A program made the position numbers and the translations under genes. From assembly GCF_023238205.1 (NCBI RefSeq), contig NZ_CP096659.1:3241626-3305625 (forward strand): a stretch of DNA of 64,000 bases, given 5' to 3'. Shown in pieces: positions 44,468-52,745 of this stretch; the stretch's first letter is position 1, and the number at the start of each line of letters is the position of its first letter. This DNA comes from Halorussus limi. Lineage in GTDB: Archaea > Halobacteriota > Halobacteria > Halobacteriales > Haladaptataceae. The notes beneath the pieces are model-generated. The model saw only the letters and a list, made by a program, of their open reading frames with translations. It was not told the origin of the DNA and searched no databases.

Positions 44468-44881
44468 CTACGACAGCGATTCGGTCGGCGGTCGGGCGTC
44501 CACGACCTCCAGCGGTTGCTTTCGGCCAGACCGGTCGAACGCGGCCAGCGACGCCTCGTCCCACGGCGGCACCGCGACCAGAATCGCCTCGTGGAGGTCG
44601 TCGGTCTTGTCCACTTCGAGGTTGCCCCGCGGATGGGAGATAAACCGGCCCTGCGTCTGCCCGGCGGGGACCGATAGGTCGACGCCGAATACCGCGGTAA
44701 TCGACTTGCCGGCGTCGGGCGGATAGAAGTGCGTGAACACCGGGGCGTCCGGCGGGACGCCCTCGGTACCCTCTAAGTCGGCCGCGGGAGTGACTGCGAG
44801 CGACACCGTCAGTTCCTCGGGTTCGGCGTCTGCCGCGAAGCCCAGTAGCACGTCCACCAACCCCCGAGTTACGTAGACCAC
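44468..44881 (-). CDS. Conserved haloarchaeal protein, uncharacterised
   Basis: A 137-residue protein beginning MVYVTRGLVDVLLGFAADAE with FTHFYPPDAGKSITAVFGVD in the middle. The alternating strand/helix pattern and His-containing phrase suggest an alpha/beta enzyme-like fold, possibly JAB/MPN-like, but I cannot assign a family. Its start lies 229 bp from the CHAT-module peptide gene and is divergent from it. Function unknown. Confidence 0.6.
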   Translation of the reverse strand: MVYVTRGLVDVLLGFAADAEPEELTVSLAVTPAADLEGTEGVPPDAPVFTHFYPPDAGKSITAVFGVDLSVPAGQTQGRFISHPRGNLEVDKTDDLHEAILVAVPPWDEASLAAFDRSGRKQPLEVVDARPPTESLS

Positions 44882-45029
44882 ACCTCCCTTTTGGGCCGTC
44901 CCCGTATAACCATACTGCCCCGAGCGGCGACCCGACCGAGCCGCCGGCGGTCACCGACGAAACTGGGGGACAGCCTCGAACGAGACAGCTGGAAGACAAG
45001 TGAGAACGTATTTCACGGAGTACGCCGTC

Positions 45030-45049
45030 CGTCTGACTTACGTCAGACG
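45030..45049. promoter_or_regulatory. Perfect palindrome upstream of CHAT-module peptide 1
   Basis: CGTCTGAC-TTAC-GTCAGACG is a perfect 8-bp inverted repeat about 61 bases before the ATG at 45111. Placed between divergent genes it is a good operator candidate. A different palindrome sits at the matching place before the second peptide gene. Confidence 0.45.
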
Positions 45050-45082
45050 CCTTCATGTCTTGAAAAATATAGAATATTTTAT

Positions 45083-45090
45083 ATTACCAT
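45083..45090 (+). promoter_or_regulatory. ATTACCAT promoter element, module 1
   Basis: ATTACCAT lies inside the AT-rich block AATATTTTATATTACCATAG, 21 bases before the ATG at 45111. The same octamer precedes the second module's peptide gene (49459). The upstream TATTTTATA is a TATA box at leaderless distance. Confidence 0.45.
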
Positions 45091-45110
45091 AGCTATTAGA
45101 GGTTGTTGCA

Positions 45111-45245
45111 ATGTCCGAATCCAACATCACGTCGTACCTCGCAGAGAATCCCCGGAAAATGGGCGTCCTGTTCACGATGCTGCTCCTGCTCACGCAGGCC
45201 GGAAACGCGTCCGCCGGAATCGCAGTGACCTGCTACGGTCCGTAA
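45111..45245 (+). CDS. 44-residue hydrophobic peptide of CHAT module 1 (DUF7503-like)
   Basis: ATG 45111 to TAA 45243-45245. The product begins MSESNITSYLAENPRKMGVL, has a hydrophobic core LFTMLLLLTQAGN and ends AGIAVTCYGP. It resembles the peptide at 49513: both share YL...PR.MG.LFTM.LLL.QAGN and end in Gly-Pro. The hydrophobic part looks like a signal or membrane segment. It ends 3 bp before the stop of the convergent CHAT protease gene. Function unknown; substrate, toxin or signal of the protease is possible. Confidence 0.75.
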   Translation: MSESNITSYLAENPRKMGVLFTMLLLLTQAGNASAGIAVTCYGP

Positions 45246-45248
45246 AAA

Positions 45249-47342
45249 TCAGATTTCGTCCGCGTCGAACGCGTTACTCCACGTAAATTCGCCGTCTACT
45301 TTCATCGGTAAGTTCTCCATCGCCAACGTCGTCCCTAGTTCCTCGCGAGTCATCGTGAACGGGCCGTGGTCGCCAGAAGTCAAGCGGTAGTCGTCGGACT
45401 CCCCGAACCGCGGCCTGAAGAACCCGCCAATGCCGCCGTCCCCCGAGACGTAACTCCGGAGCGTCACCTCGAACTCGTCGTCGCTTCGCTTCTCACCGTC
45501 GCCGTCGCCGGTCTCCACCACGCAGAGGAACGCCGACCCGCTCTCGGTTTGAACCACGTCGAGGTTCCCGTCGCCGACGACGATGTACTGGTTGCCCACG
45601 ATGCTCCGACTCTGGGCGATGGAGAGCGCGGCCCGGAGCGGGAACCCGCGGTTCAGCAGGCGAACCATCGTCTTGCCGACCCGGACCGCGCCGCTGTTTA
45701 TCACGTCGCTGAGCGTGACGACGCCGCCCACGCTTCCGGCGTCGATGAGTTCCATCCCCTGGTCGTACGACTGGCAAGCGTTCAACACGAACGCCTCGAC
45801 GCCGACCGACTCCACGTCGGCCGCGTCGAGGTGTCCGTCCGCGCACTCGAACCCCGAGTCGTCGATGTGGCCGATGTAGTGGAGGAACGCCGTCTCCTCG
45901 GCCAGTACCTCGCGGAGTTCGTCGGTGCGCAGGTCGCGGTGAACCGTCACGTCGAACGGCAGACTCTCCCGAGAGCCGTACACCTCGGCGGCGATGTCGC
46001 GCTCCTCGTCCATCGCGGTGTCGTTGCAGACCACCGAGATTTCGATGTCGCCGGCGTCAGTCTCCTGTGCGAGGCGGTTGCGGAACGCCGTGGGCGTGGC
46101 CTTGCTGGCGTCCACGGGCGCGTGGTCGCCGAGCCACGCCTGTTCGACCGAGTCGGTGCCCTCCGGTTCGACCACCGGCCGGGTTCCGCCCGACTCCGAG
46201 GAACTCCGGGTGAAGTCGCCGTCGCGCGTGAGTTCGCCGGACGACGCGACCGCGCGGTGGGTCGTCTGCCGGGCCGCGGGCGTCCGGACGACCGCGAGGT
46301 CGTCGACCAAGAACGGCACCGACGCGACGTTCTCGGGCGTGGGTTCGACGTGAGTGGTCAGTTTCCACGTCGGAACGTACTCCTCGACCACCTCGAAGGG
46401 CACCGAGAGGTACGCTTCGAGTCGCTCGGCCAGCGACCGGTCGTAGAGGTCCGCGAAGTCCAACTCCACCGCGGGTTCGATTGCCTCGCGCTCGTGCAAC
46501 GTCACCGGGTAGTACCCCTCGGTCCGAGTCACGCAGTCGAGGAAGAACGTCTGCTTGAGCGTCCGCGCGACCTCCTCCTCGAACCCTCTCGGCCCGTCGA
46601 GGTCGTACGCGAACCCCTCGTCGGTGACGATTCGGGGCGCGCTCCCGTCGTCGACCGGCACCTGTCGCGCCCCGAGGTAGAACGCGAGGGGCGCGGCGAC
46701 GCAGGCGTGGCCCCGGTCGGGCGGCAACTCGATGCGGACGCCGGTCTCCGGAACGTCGAGCGCGTCGGGAATCGCCAACTCGTCGCCCAACTCCACGAGC
46801 GGCGGGTGGCCCCGCAGGGTCGGGAACGAGCGCTCGGGACTAGTCGTCTTGAGCGCCGAACCGAGCGTCGAGAACGCGGCCATCACGTCCCGGGGGTCCT
46901 CGGTGGTGGTGACGGTCACCGCCGGGCGCTCGTGGTGAGACCGCGCGCCGACCCGCACCGTGGTCGCCGACTCGAACGCGAATCGGATTCCGTCGTCGGT
47001 GGCCGTCACCGTCATCGGCCCCTCGACGGCGAGGTACAACTTCATCGGCGCGCACAACTCGACGTCGTAGCGCCCCGACGGAAGCCGTCGGTCGGTCTCG
47101 TTGCCGACTTCGAGTTGCATCCGGCCCGCCGCGCCCCGGACGTACGTCGCGACGAACGTCGGGAGCGTGACGGTCTCGGTGGTGACGGCGACCGCGGCAT
47201 CTACCGGAAATCTGAACTCGTCGGTGTCGGCGGGCGTCGGCGACACCGGCCCGGACGTTCCGACGGTGTACGTGCGCCGCTCGATTCGGTCCCGGATTTC
47301 GACGCCGGGCCGCTCCGATGCGGCCTCGAACGACAGCGTCAC
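45249..47342 (-). CDS. CHAT-domain (caspase-like) protease, module 1
   Basis: A 697-residue protein from GTG 47342. The C-terminal CHAT domain has the catalytic dyad: His492 in FLHYIGHIDD and Cys523 in VLNACQSYDQG, with the following GGVVTLSD. The N-terminal about 430 residues form a beta-rich region of unknown fold that is conserved in the second copy, including an exact block GSALKTTSPERSFPTLRGHP. The GTG start aligns with the ATG start of the paralogue. CHAT proteases cut proteins, often on command from a sensor; here no sensor domain is recognised. Confidence 0.85.
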   Translation of the reverse strand: MTLSFEAASERPGVEIRDRIERRTYTVGTSGPVSPTPADTDEFRFPVDAAVAVTTETVTLPTFVATYVRGAAGRMQLEVGNETDRRLPSGRYDVELCAPMKLYLAVEGPMTVTATDDGIRFAFESATTVRVGARSHHERPAVTVTTTEDPRDVMAAFSTLGSALKTTSPERSFPTLRGHPPLVELGDELAIPDALDVPETGVRIELPPDRGHACVAAPLAFYLGARQVPVDDGSAPRIVTDEGFAYDLDGPRGFEEEVARTLKQTFFLDCVTRTEGYYPVTLHEREAIEPAVELDFADLYDRSLAERLEAYLSVPFEVVEEYVPTWKLTTHVEPTPENVASVPFLVDDLAVVRTPAARQTTHRAVASSGELTRDGDFTRSSSESGGTRPVVEPEGTDSVEQAWLGDHAPVDASKATPTAFRNRLAQETDAGDIEISVVCNDTAMDEERDIAAEVYGSRESLPFDVTVHRDLRTDELREVLAEETAFLHYIGHIDDSGFECADGHLDAADVESVGVEAFVLNACQSYDQGMELIDAGSVGGVVTLSDVINSGAVRVGKTMVRLLNRGFPLRAALSIAQSRSIVGNQYIVVGDGNLDVVQTESGSAFLCVVETGDGDGEKRSDDEFEVTLRSYVSGDGGIGGFFRPRFGESDDYRLTSGDHGPFTMTREELGTTLAMENLPMKVDGEFTWSNAFDADEI

Positions 47343-47466
47343 GGGCGCACCCCCTGCTTTTTCTGGCGCGTTTCTACCCCTCGGAGAGAACTCATGTTTT
47401 TCACAATATGACCGGTAAAGCAAAAAAATTATCGGCGGACTCGACACCTGTCTGTCGCTTCGACTG

Positions 47467-48141
47467 TCAACGCAGTAGCATGCGCAGGTTTTCGGCGTAG
47501 AGTTTGGGCGTCTGTCGTCGCGCGCCGTCCAGCGCGTCTTCGAGGGCGCGCGCCGCGTCGTCCGACACGCCGCGGCCGTGACTGACCAGCACGCGCTCGG
47601 GTCGGAGTCCGCGCAGGGCCGACGGCGGCGTGAGTCGCACCATCGGATGGACGCCGATGCGCTCGCCGGGCGTGGTGAAGTACGGCGCATTACCGACGCT
47701 CTCGGCGACTACCAGCGTTCCGCCGTCCTCGTCGTAGAGCGCCGCTTCCTCCCACCCGAAAGTGTCGGTGACCGTCAGCACTCGGTAGTCGGTGCCCGGA
47801 AGCGTCGCGTCGAACCGCCGAATCGGGGCCTCCATCTCGGGGACCTTGTCGAACCACGCCGGAACGTAGACCGGCACGTCGTGGCGGCGAGCGAACGCGT
47901 CGGCGTCGCGGTAGTGGCGGTTCAGGAGGACGACGACGCCCGCCACGTCGCCGAACTCCTCGAGTAGGTCGTCCACTCCCGGCGCGTCCACGGGGTCGAC
48001 GACCCAGACCCCCGCCGCCGTGTCGAGCGCGTGGCTGGCCCGCAACATCGTCTCGTCGGGGTGAGCTATCCACCCGACGCCCTCGTCCCACCGGTCTATC
48101 TCCTCGTACTCGGTCGCGGGCTCTGTCTTCTTCAGCGGCAT
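47467..48141 (-). CDS. Uncharacterised protein, possible metallo-beta-lactamase-like fold
   Basis: A 224-residue protein beginning MPLKKTEPATEYEEIDRWDE. Phrases such as VGWIAHPDETMLRASHALD, LLNRHYRDADAFARRHDVPV and RVLVSHGRGV suggest a degenerate metallo-beta-lactamase-type fold, but the HxHxDH core is absent. It is 124 bp upstream of CHAT protease 1 in the same direction; an AT-rich promoter-like block between them argues for separate transcription. Confidence 0.6.
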   Translation of the reverse strand: MPLKKTEPATEYEEIDRWDEGVGWIAHPDETMLRASHALDTAAGVWVVDPVDAPGVDDLLEEFGDVAGVVVLLNRHYRDADAFARRHDVPVYVPAWFDKVPEMEAPIRRFDATLPGTDYRVLTVTDTFGWEEAALYDEDGGTLVVAESVGNAPYFTTPGERIGVHPMVRLTPPSALRGLRPERVLVSHGRGVSDDAARALEDALDGARRQTPKLYAENLRMLLR

Positions 48142-48257
48142 GTCCGGACCTACGGACTGAACCCACAAAACGCTCCTGTACGCTCGCAGGGTCTCGATAC
48201 GGTCCTCGCGCGGCGCGCCCGCGAGGGTTTAAGCGCCGTGCGCGAGTACACGAACCC

Positions 48258-48941
48258 ATGCTCTCGGGGTTGCGCTGGTTGGCGCTCGAAGCGAAGTATC
48301 TGGACCGCGCCCGCGAGTTTTACACGACCCACCTCGACCTGTCGGTGGTCCGCGAGAGCGACGGCGAAGTCGTCTTGGACGCGGGCGGGGCGAACCTCGT
48401 CCTCCGGGAACCCGGCGCGGTGCCCCGCGGCGGCGTTCACACTCACTTCGCTTTCGCCGCGCCCCCGGACCGGTACGACGAGTGGCACGACCGCCTCGCG
48501 GAGTCGTTCGACCTCGCGGAGTTCGACTTCGGCGGCGCGAAGTCGCTGTACTTCTACGACCCGGACGGCAACTGCGTCGAAATCGGCGGCGTCGGCGACG
48601 GCGACGCCGCCATCACCGACGTCTTCGAAATCGTGCTGGAGGTCGAGGACCTCGCGCGCGCCGAGTCGTTCTACCGGTCGCTGGACTTCGAAGTCGTGGA
48701 CCGCGGCGAGCAGCGTCGCCGACTCCGACTCGGCGGACCGGTGGACCTCGAACTCTGGGAACCGCAACTCGGCATCGCCGACGCGCGCGGCGGACTCCAC
48801 GTCGACGTCGGATTCGCGGCCGAGGACCCTGCGGCCGCGGCCGACGCGGTCCGCGACGACGCCTGTGCGGTCGCCGAGGTGGACGGCGGGACGCGAGTTC
48901 GGGACCCAGACGGCCACTACCTCACGTTCCGTCGCACCTGA
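48258..48941 (+). CDS. VOC-superfamily protein, two glyoxalase-fold halves
   Basis: A 227-residue protein with two VOC beta-alpha-beta modules (about 1-112 and 122-227), as in extradiol dioxygenase or glyoxalase/bleomycin-resistance proteins. The first shows GLRWLALEAKYLDRAREFYT and YDPDGNCVEIGGV, the second VFEIVLEVEDLARAESFYR and DPDGHYLTFRR. Metal-ligand residues (His, Glu) are partly present. Substrate unknown; catechol dioxygenase or antibiotic-binding are both possible. Confidence 0.8.
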   Translation: MLSGLRWLALEAKYLDRAREFYTTHLDLSVVRESDGEVVLDAGGANLVLREPGAVPRGGVHTHFAFAAPPDRYDEWHDRLAESFDLAEFDFGGAKSLYFYDPDGNCVEIGGVGDGDAAITDVFEIVLEVEDLARAESFYRSLDFEVVDRGEQRRRLRLGGPVDLELWEPQLGIADARGGLHVDVGFAAEDPAAAADAVRDDACAVAEVDGGTRVRDPDGHYLTFRRT

Positions 48942-49048
48942 CGCTAGCTCCCGACGGTCACGGCCCGCCCCCGATAACGACGGTTGGGTTCCGGCACGGG
49001 CCGAATCGGTGCCGACAGAACCCGTTCCGGCGCCCGAGAATCACCGTT

Positions 49049-49354
49049 TCAAAGTCGCTCGGTGTCCACGCTCACGTCGTCGGGCGTCACGATGAGGAAC
49101 TTCCGGAAGTGAATCAGGTTTCCGCCCCGCTCTTTGACCCGCGGCGCGAGGTCGGCCGCCAGCTCCGACAGTTCGCCCTCGACCGCCAACACGAGGACGT
49201 TGCCGCGGTCGATGACCTCGAACCACTCGCGCTCGTCGGTCTCCCCGTCCAGTTCACCGAGGACGATTCGTCGGTCGATGCCCTCCGTGTCGTCGTCGCC
49301 GTTCGTTATCTCCTGTTCGACCGTTTGGAGGTCGAGGTCGAAACCACTGGTCAT
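49049..49354 (-). CDS. DUF5779-like protein
   Basis: A 101-residue protein starting at ATG 49354. The phrases RIVLGELDGETDEREWFEV and NVLVLAVEGELSELAADLAP and HFRKFLIVTPDDVSVDTERL match the haloarchaeal DUF5779 family as I recall it. Small alpha/beta fold; no catalytic motif. Its promoter region lies in the intergenic space with the second CHAT module. Function unknown. Confidence 0.78.
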   Translation of the reverse strand: MTSGFDLDLQTVEQEITNGDDDTEGIDRRIVLGELDGETDEREWFEVIDRGNVLVLAVEGELSELAADLAPRVKERGGNLIHFRKFLIVTPDDVSVDTERL

Positions 49355-49403
49355 ACCCGCTCGCTCTCGCTCCCCCGGCAAAATCCTTGCCCCCTGAGAG
49401 CCG

Positions 49404-49418
49404 TTCGATAATCGAACA
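49404..49418. promoter_or_regulatory. Perfect palindrome upstream of CHAT-module peptide 2
   Basis: GTTCGAT-A-ATCGAAC is a perfect 7-bp inverted repeat. It is nested in a wider repeat, GCCGTTC...GAACGGC. It lies about 65 bases before the ATG at 49483 and 95 before 49513, placed like the palindrome of module 1. Confidence 0.5.
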
Positions 49419-49458
49419 TTTTAAATGAACGGCAGTAACCTTTTTCAAGAAATTTTCT

Positions 49459-49466
49459 ATTACCAT
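49459..49466 (+). promoter_or_regulatory. ATTACCAT promoter element, module 2
   Basis: The same ATTACCAT octamer as in module 1 lies in AATTTTCTATTACCATTC, 17 bases before the ATG at 49483 and 47 before 49513. Confidence 0.45.
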
Positions 49467-49512
49467 TCTTTAAACAGATTCAATGCGTAGGGCGTGCTTG
49501 CCACGAGTGGTC

Positions 49513-49659
49513 ATGGCACAAACCACGGCGCACGAAAGTCTGGCAGCGTACCTCGAATCGCATCCCCGGATGATGGGCGCACTGTTCACAATGTGTCTGC
49601 TGTTGATGCAGGCCGGAAACGTGGCGGCGAACGGTGCAAGTACGAATGCAGGACCGTAA
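49513..49659 (+). CDS. 48-residue hydrophobic peptide of CHAT module 2 (DUF7503-like)
   Basis: Reads MAQTTAHESLAAYLESHPRM then MGALFTMCLLLMQAGN and ends STNAGP. It shares with the 45111 peptide YLE/A...PR.MG.LFTM.LLL.QAGN and the final Gly-Pro. An in-frame ATG at 49483 would add ten residues and sits at leaderless distance from the shared promoter element, so the start is uncertain. The stop is one base from the stop of the convergent CHAT gene. Confidence 0.75.
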   Translation: MAQTTAHESLAAYLESHPRMMGALFTMCLLLMQAGNVAANGASTNAGP

Positions 49660-49660
49660 A

Positions 49661-51784
49661 CTACAGTTCGTCCGGGGAAATATCGTCGCTCCAGCGGAGA
49701 TTGCCGTTTAACTCTACAGGGAGAACCTCCAATTGGAGAAAGTCGGCGAGTTCCGCAGCACTAAGCTCGTACGTATCAACGACACCTGACGCAAGATACC
49801 GAGTTTTCACTCTAGGCAGATTCGGCTTCTGCATCGAGCCGAGTCCGTGACTCGGGCTTGGATAGGTCCGGAAGTCAACCTCGTAATTACCAGAATCCAG
49901 TGCTTCGATTTGCAAGTGAAGTGGCGTTCCGCTCTCGCTCTGACACAGCGTCAATCCGCCGTCGCCGACGGTGGTGTACTGATACGCCGGTCCGATGGCA
50001 TCTTTCACCACCGAGAGTGCGACCCGGAGCGGAAACCCGCAGTTGAGCAGTCGCGCCAGCGTCCGACCGACGTCGGTGGCGACGCTGTTGGCGACCTCCG
50101 ACAGCGTCACGACACCGCCGTAGCTCCCGGCTTCCACCAAGGCCTCGCCCTGAGCGTACGACCGGCAGGCGTTGAGAACGAACGCCTTCACGTGTACCTC
50201 CGAGAGCGTCCGGGCGTCGAGGTGACCGTCGGGACACCGCATCCCGTCGCCGTCGACGTGGCCGATGTAGTGGAGGAAGTCGGCGGACTCAGCCAACAGG
50301 TCGCGGAGTTCGTCGGTCGTGAGTTCGTAGTGGACCGACACGTCGAACTGAAGGAGGTCCCGAAGCCCGTAGAACTCCTCGACGACGCCCTCCTCTTTCA
50401 TGCGCTCGTCGTTGCAGACGACGTGAATCTCGATGCTGGTCTTGTCGGAGTCCGACCGACGGGCGCGCCGTCGGTAGGATTCGACGGTGGCCTTGTTCGC
50501 GCCGACGGGGAACCCCTCACCGACCCACGCGTGTCCGACCGTCTCGACCGGTTCCGGGGTGAAGATATCGCCCTGCTCGACCGGGGCGGCGCTGTCGTCT
50601 GTCGCGCTTCGCGTGAACTCCGTTTGCGTCGAGGCGTCGCTCGCCGCCGCGCCGTCCGCGTCGCTCCGGAAGAACTCGCCGAGCGGTTTCGGCGTCTGAC
50701 TGACCGAGGCGCCCGTCGGTTCGCCGGGACACCGGACCAGCGCGAGGTCGGCGGCGACGAACGGTAACACCTCGACGTTGTTCGGAGTGGCCATCACGTC
50801 GGTCGTCAGGTTCCAGTCGGGGACGTACTCGGCGACTTCCCCGAACGGCACCGAGAGGTACGCTTCGAGTCGTTCGGCCGGCGTCCGGTCGTAGAGCGCC
50901 GCGAAGTCCAACTCGACGTCGGGTTCGACCGCCTCGCGCTCGTGGAGGTCCACCCGATAGTAGCCCTCTGTTCGGGTCACGCAGTCGAAGAAGAACGTCT
51001 GGCGGAGGACGCGCCCGACTGTCGTCTCGTAGCCCCGCGGACCGTCGAGGTCGTACTCGAAGCCCGCGTCAGTGACGAGTCTCGGGCGGTCGTTCGGGAC
51101 CACCTCCGCTCCGAGGTAGTACGCCAGCGGCGCTGCGGGGTAGACGTACTGGTAGTCGGCGGGGAGTTCGAGGCGGACCTCCGTGTCGGGGCGTTCGATG
51201 GCGTCGGGGGCGTCGAACTCGTCGCCCAACTCCACGAGCGGCGGGTGGCCCCGCAGGGTCGGGAACGAGCGCTCGGGACTGGTCGTCTTGAGCGCCGACC
51301 CGAGGAGCGAAATCGCGTCCATCGCGCCCACGGGGTCGGGCGTGGTCGTGACCGTGGCGGCGGGGTGGTCGTGGAACGAGCGCGCGCCGACCGCCACCTC
51401 GGTCGGGCCGCCGAAGTCGACGGTGACGGCCGCCTCGTCGTGGCGCACGTCGAGGGCGCTTTCGACCGAGAGGTAGAGCTTCATGGGCGCTGTGCTGAGT
51501 TCGATAGCGTACGCTCCGGGGTCGAGCGACCGGTCGACGTGGTCGGCGTTGTCGGCCACGAGTTCGCCCGACTGGGTGCGGACGAGGACGTTGGCCAGTT
51601 TCGGCACCCCGACGGCGCTGGTCTCGACGGCGACTGCGGAGTCGACGGGGAAGTAGAATCGGTCGGTCGACACGGGCGAGGGGTCGACCGGGGACGGCGT
51701 GTGGAGTTCGAAGCGGGCGTTCTCGATGGGGTCAGCTATCTCGACGCCGTTGCGTTCAGCGTGTACCGTAAACGTCGGGTCCAT
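49661..51784 (-). CDS. CHAT-domain (caspase-like) protease, module 2
   Basis: A 707-residue paralogue of the gene at 45249. CHAT catalytic residues are His509 (FLHYIGHVDGD) and Cys540 (VLNACRSYAQG). The N-terminal domain is conserved, including the block GSALKTTSPERSFPTLRGHP at about 162-181. A variable, Asp/Thr/Ser-rich linker (about 355-405) precedes the C-terminal half and differs from copy 1. Its ATG is 8 bp after the stop of the upstream DUF7504-like gene, so the two are probably co-transcribed. Confidence 0.85.
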   Translation of the reverse strand: MDPTFTVHAERNGVEIADPIENARFELHTPSPVDPSPVSTDRFYFPVDSAVAVETSAVGVPKLANVLVRTQSGELVADNADHVDRSLDPGAYAIELSTAPMKLYLSVESALDVRHDEAAVTVDFGGPTEVAVGARSFHDHPAATVTTTPDPVGAMDAISLLGSALKTTSPERSFPTLRGHPPLVELGDEFDAPDAIERPDTEVRLELPADYQYVYPAAPLAYYLGAEVVPNDRPRLVTDAGFEYDLDGPRGYETTVGRVLRQTFFFDCVTRTEGYYRVDLHEREAVEPDVELDFAALYDRTPAERLEAYLSVPFGEVAEYVPDWNLTTDVMATPNNVEVLPFVAADLALVRCPGEPTGASVSQTPKPLGEFFRSDADGAAASDASTQTEFTRSATDDSAAPVEQGDIFTPEPVETVGHAWVGEGFPVGANKATVESYRRRARRSDSDKTSIEIHVVCNDERMKEEGVVEEFYGLRDLLQFDVSVHYELTTDELRDLLAESADFLHYIGHVDGDGMRCPDGHLDARTLSEVHVKAFVLNACRSYAQGEALVEAGSYGGVVTLSEVANSVATDVGRTLARLLNCGFPLRVALSVVKDAIGPAYQYTTVGDGGLTLCQSESGTPLHLQIEALDSGNYEVDFRTYPSPSHGLGSMQKPNLPRVKTRYLASGVVDTYELSAAELADFLQLEVLPVELNGNLRWSDDISPDEL

Positions 51785-51792
51785 GGATCACC

Positions 51793-52497
51793 TCACAGAC
51801 GCACCCATTCGGTCGTCTGGTCGTGTTCGGGGACGTGCCACCGCTGTTCGGTCGGGAGACCGTCGCGCTTCCGGAGTTCGATACGGGCGTCGAACAGCGG
51901 CGAGAGCCGTTCGACCACCCCGTCGTCGTCGGGTCGGGGCAGGTGGTAGTGGGCCATCCCGTGAACCCCGCGAACCATCGCCGAGACCGAGCGCACGAAT
52001 CGAGCGACGCGGTCGGGGTCGTGTTCGTGTGCCATGCGGGCGAGCGACGAGACGGAGAGGCGGAGTTCCGCGGGTTCGAGTCCGCCGTCGGCGTCTGAGA
52101 AGTAGTCGATGGCGGCGATTATCTCCTCGCGCAGACGGCCGAGCGCGCTCTGACCGGCGTCGGCGGACGGGATCGTCACCGCGGCGCTCTCGACGGCCTT
52201 CGGCACCGACCGCTGGCGGGCGTCTTGGTCGATTAACCACACGTTCGGGTCGTCGGACTCGACGCCCGGCGGCAGTCGTTCGCGGACGGTCTCCGTTCGG
52301 GAGTCGGCCAGCGCGACGACCCGCTTGCGCTCGGCGTTCGACGCGCCGAGCAGCGTCCGAGTCGCCTTGACGGTCACGTCCTCTGATACGGCACCGGTGA
52401 CGAGGAGATTGCACCCGTCGTGCTTCAGCCGTTTCAACACCTCCTGAAACTCGTCGGTCGAGCAGTCCCCGCGAAATCGCGCCCGCTGGAGTGACAT
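51793..52497 (-). CDS. DUF7504-like protein upstream of CHAT protease 2
   Basis: A 234-residue protein beginning MSLQRARFRGDCSTDEFQEV. An early strand-loop reads DGCNLLVTGAVSEDVTVKAT, resembling a degenerate RecA/KaiC-like nucleotide loop without the Lys-Ser/Thr of a real P-loop. The rest is a helix-rich domain with a histidine-rich loop (ARMAHEHDPDR). It precedes the protease with 8 bp spacing, so a role in the same system, for example as regulator, is plausible. AT-rich promoter AAATAAAATTTTGTATT lies upstream. Confidence 0.75.
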   Translation of the reverse strand: MSLQRARFRGDCSTDEFQEVLKRLKHDGCNLLVTGAVSEDVTVKATRTLLGASNAERKRVVALADSRTETVRERLPPGVESDDPNVWLIDQDARQRSVPKAVESAAVTIPSADAGQSALGRLREEIIAAIDYFSDADGGLEPAELRLSVSSLARMAHEHDPDRVARFVRSVSAMVRGVHGMAHYHLPRPDDDGVVERLSPLFDARIELRKRDGLPTEQRWHVPEHDQTTEWVRL

Positions 52498-52745
52498 CTC
52501 GTCTCATACGACAGAGGGGCCGGAAATAAAATTTTGTATTCCTCCAGGTGCGAATAGATGACTCTCCCTGACTACGTGTGCGAACGATGAGCAACGTAGC
52601 GATTCCGCGATATACGTGCAATGAGAATGAGTGCCAATCAGTTAAAGCGTGACGGCTGAAACGCGAGTGCGGTCAGCGACCGAACGCGCGATGGTGTTTC
52701 GGACCCGTCGCGGGGCGACCCGGCGGTGCGGACGACGCCGCGGCC

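Noticed and set aside
45366-47411. 681-codon plus-strand frame opposite CHAT protease 1
   Set aside because: Antisense shadow; the minus-strand CHAT gene has the catalytic His and Cys and a conserved paralogue.
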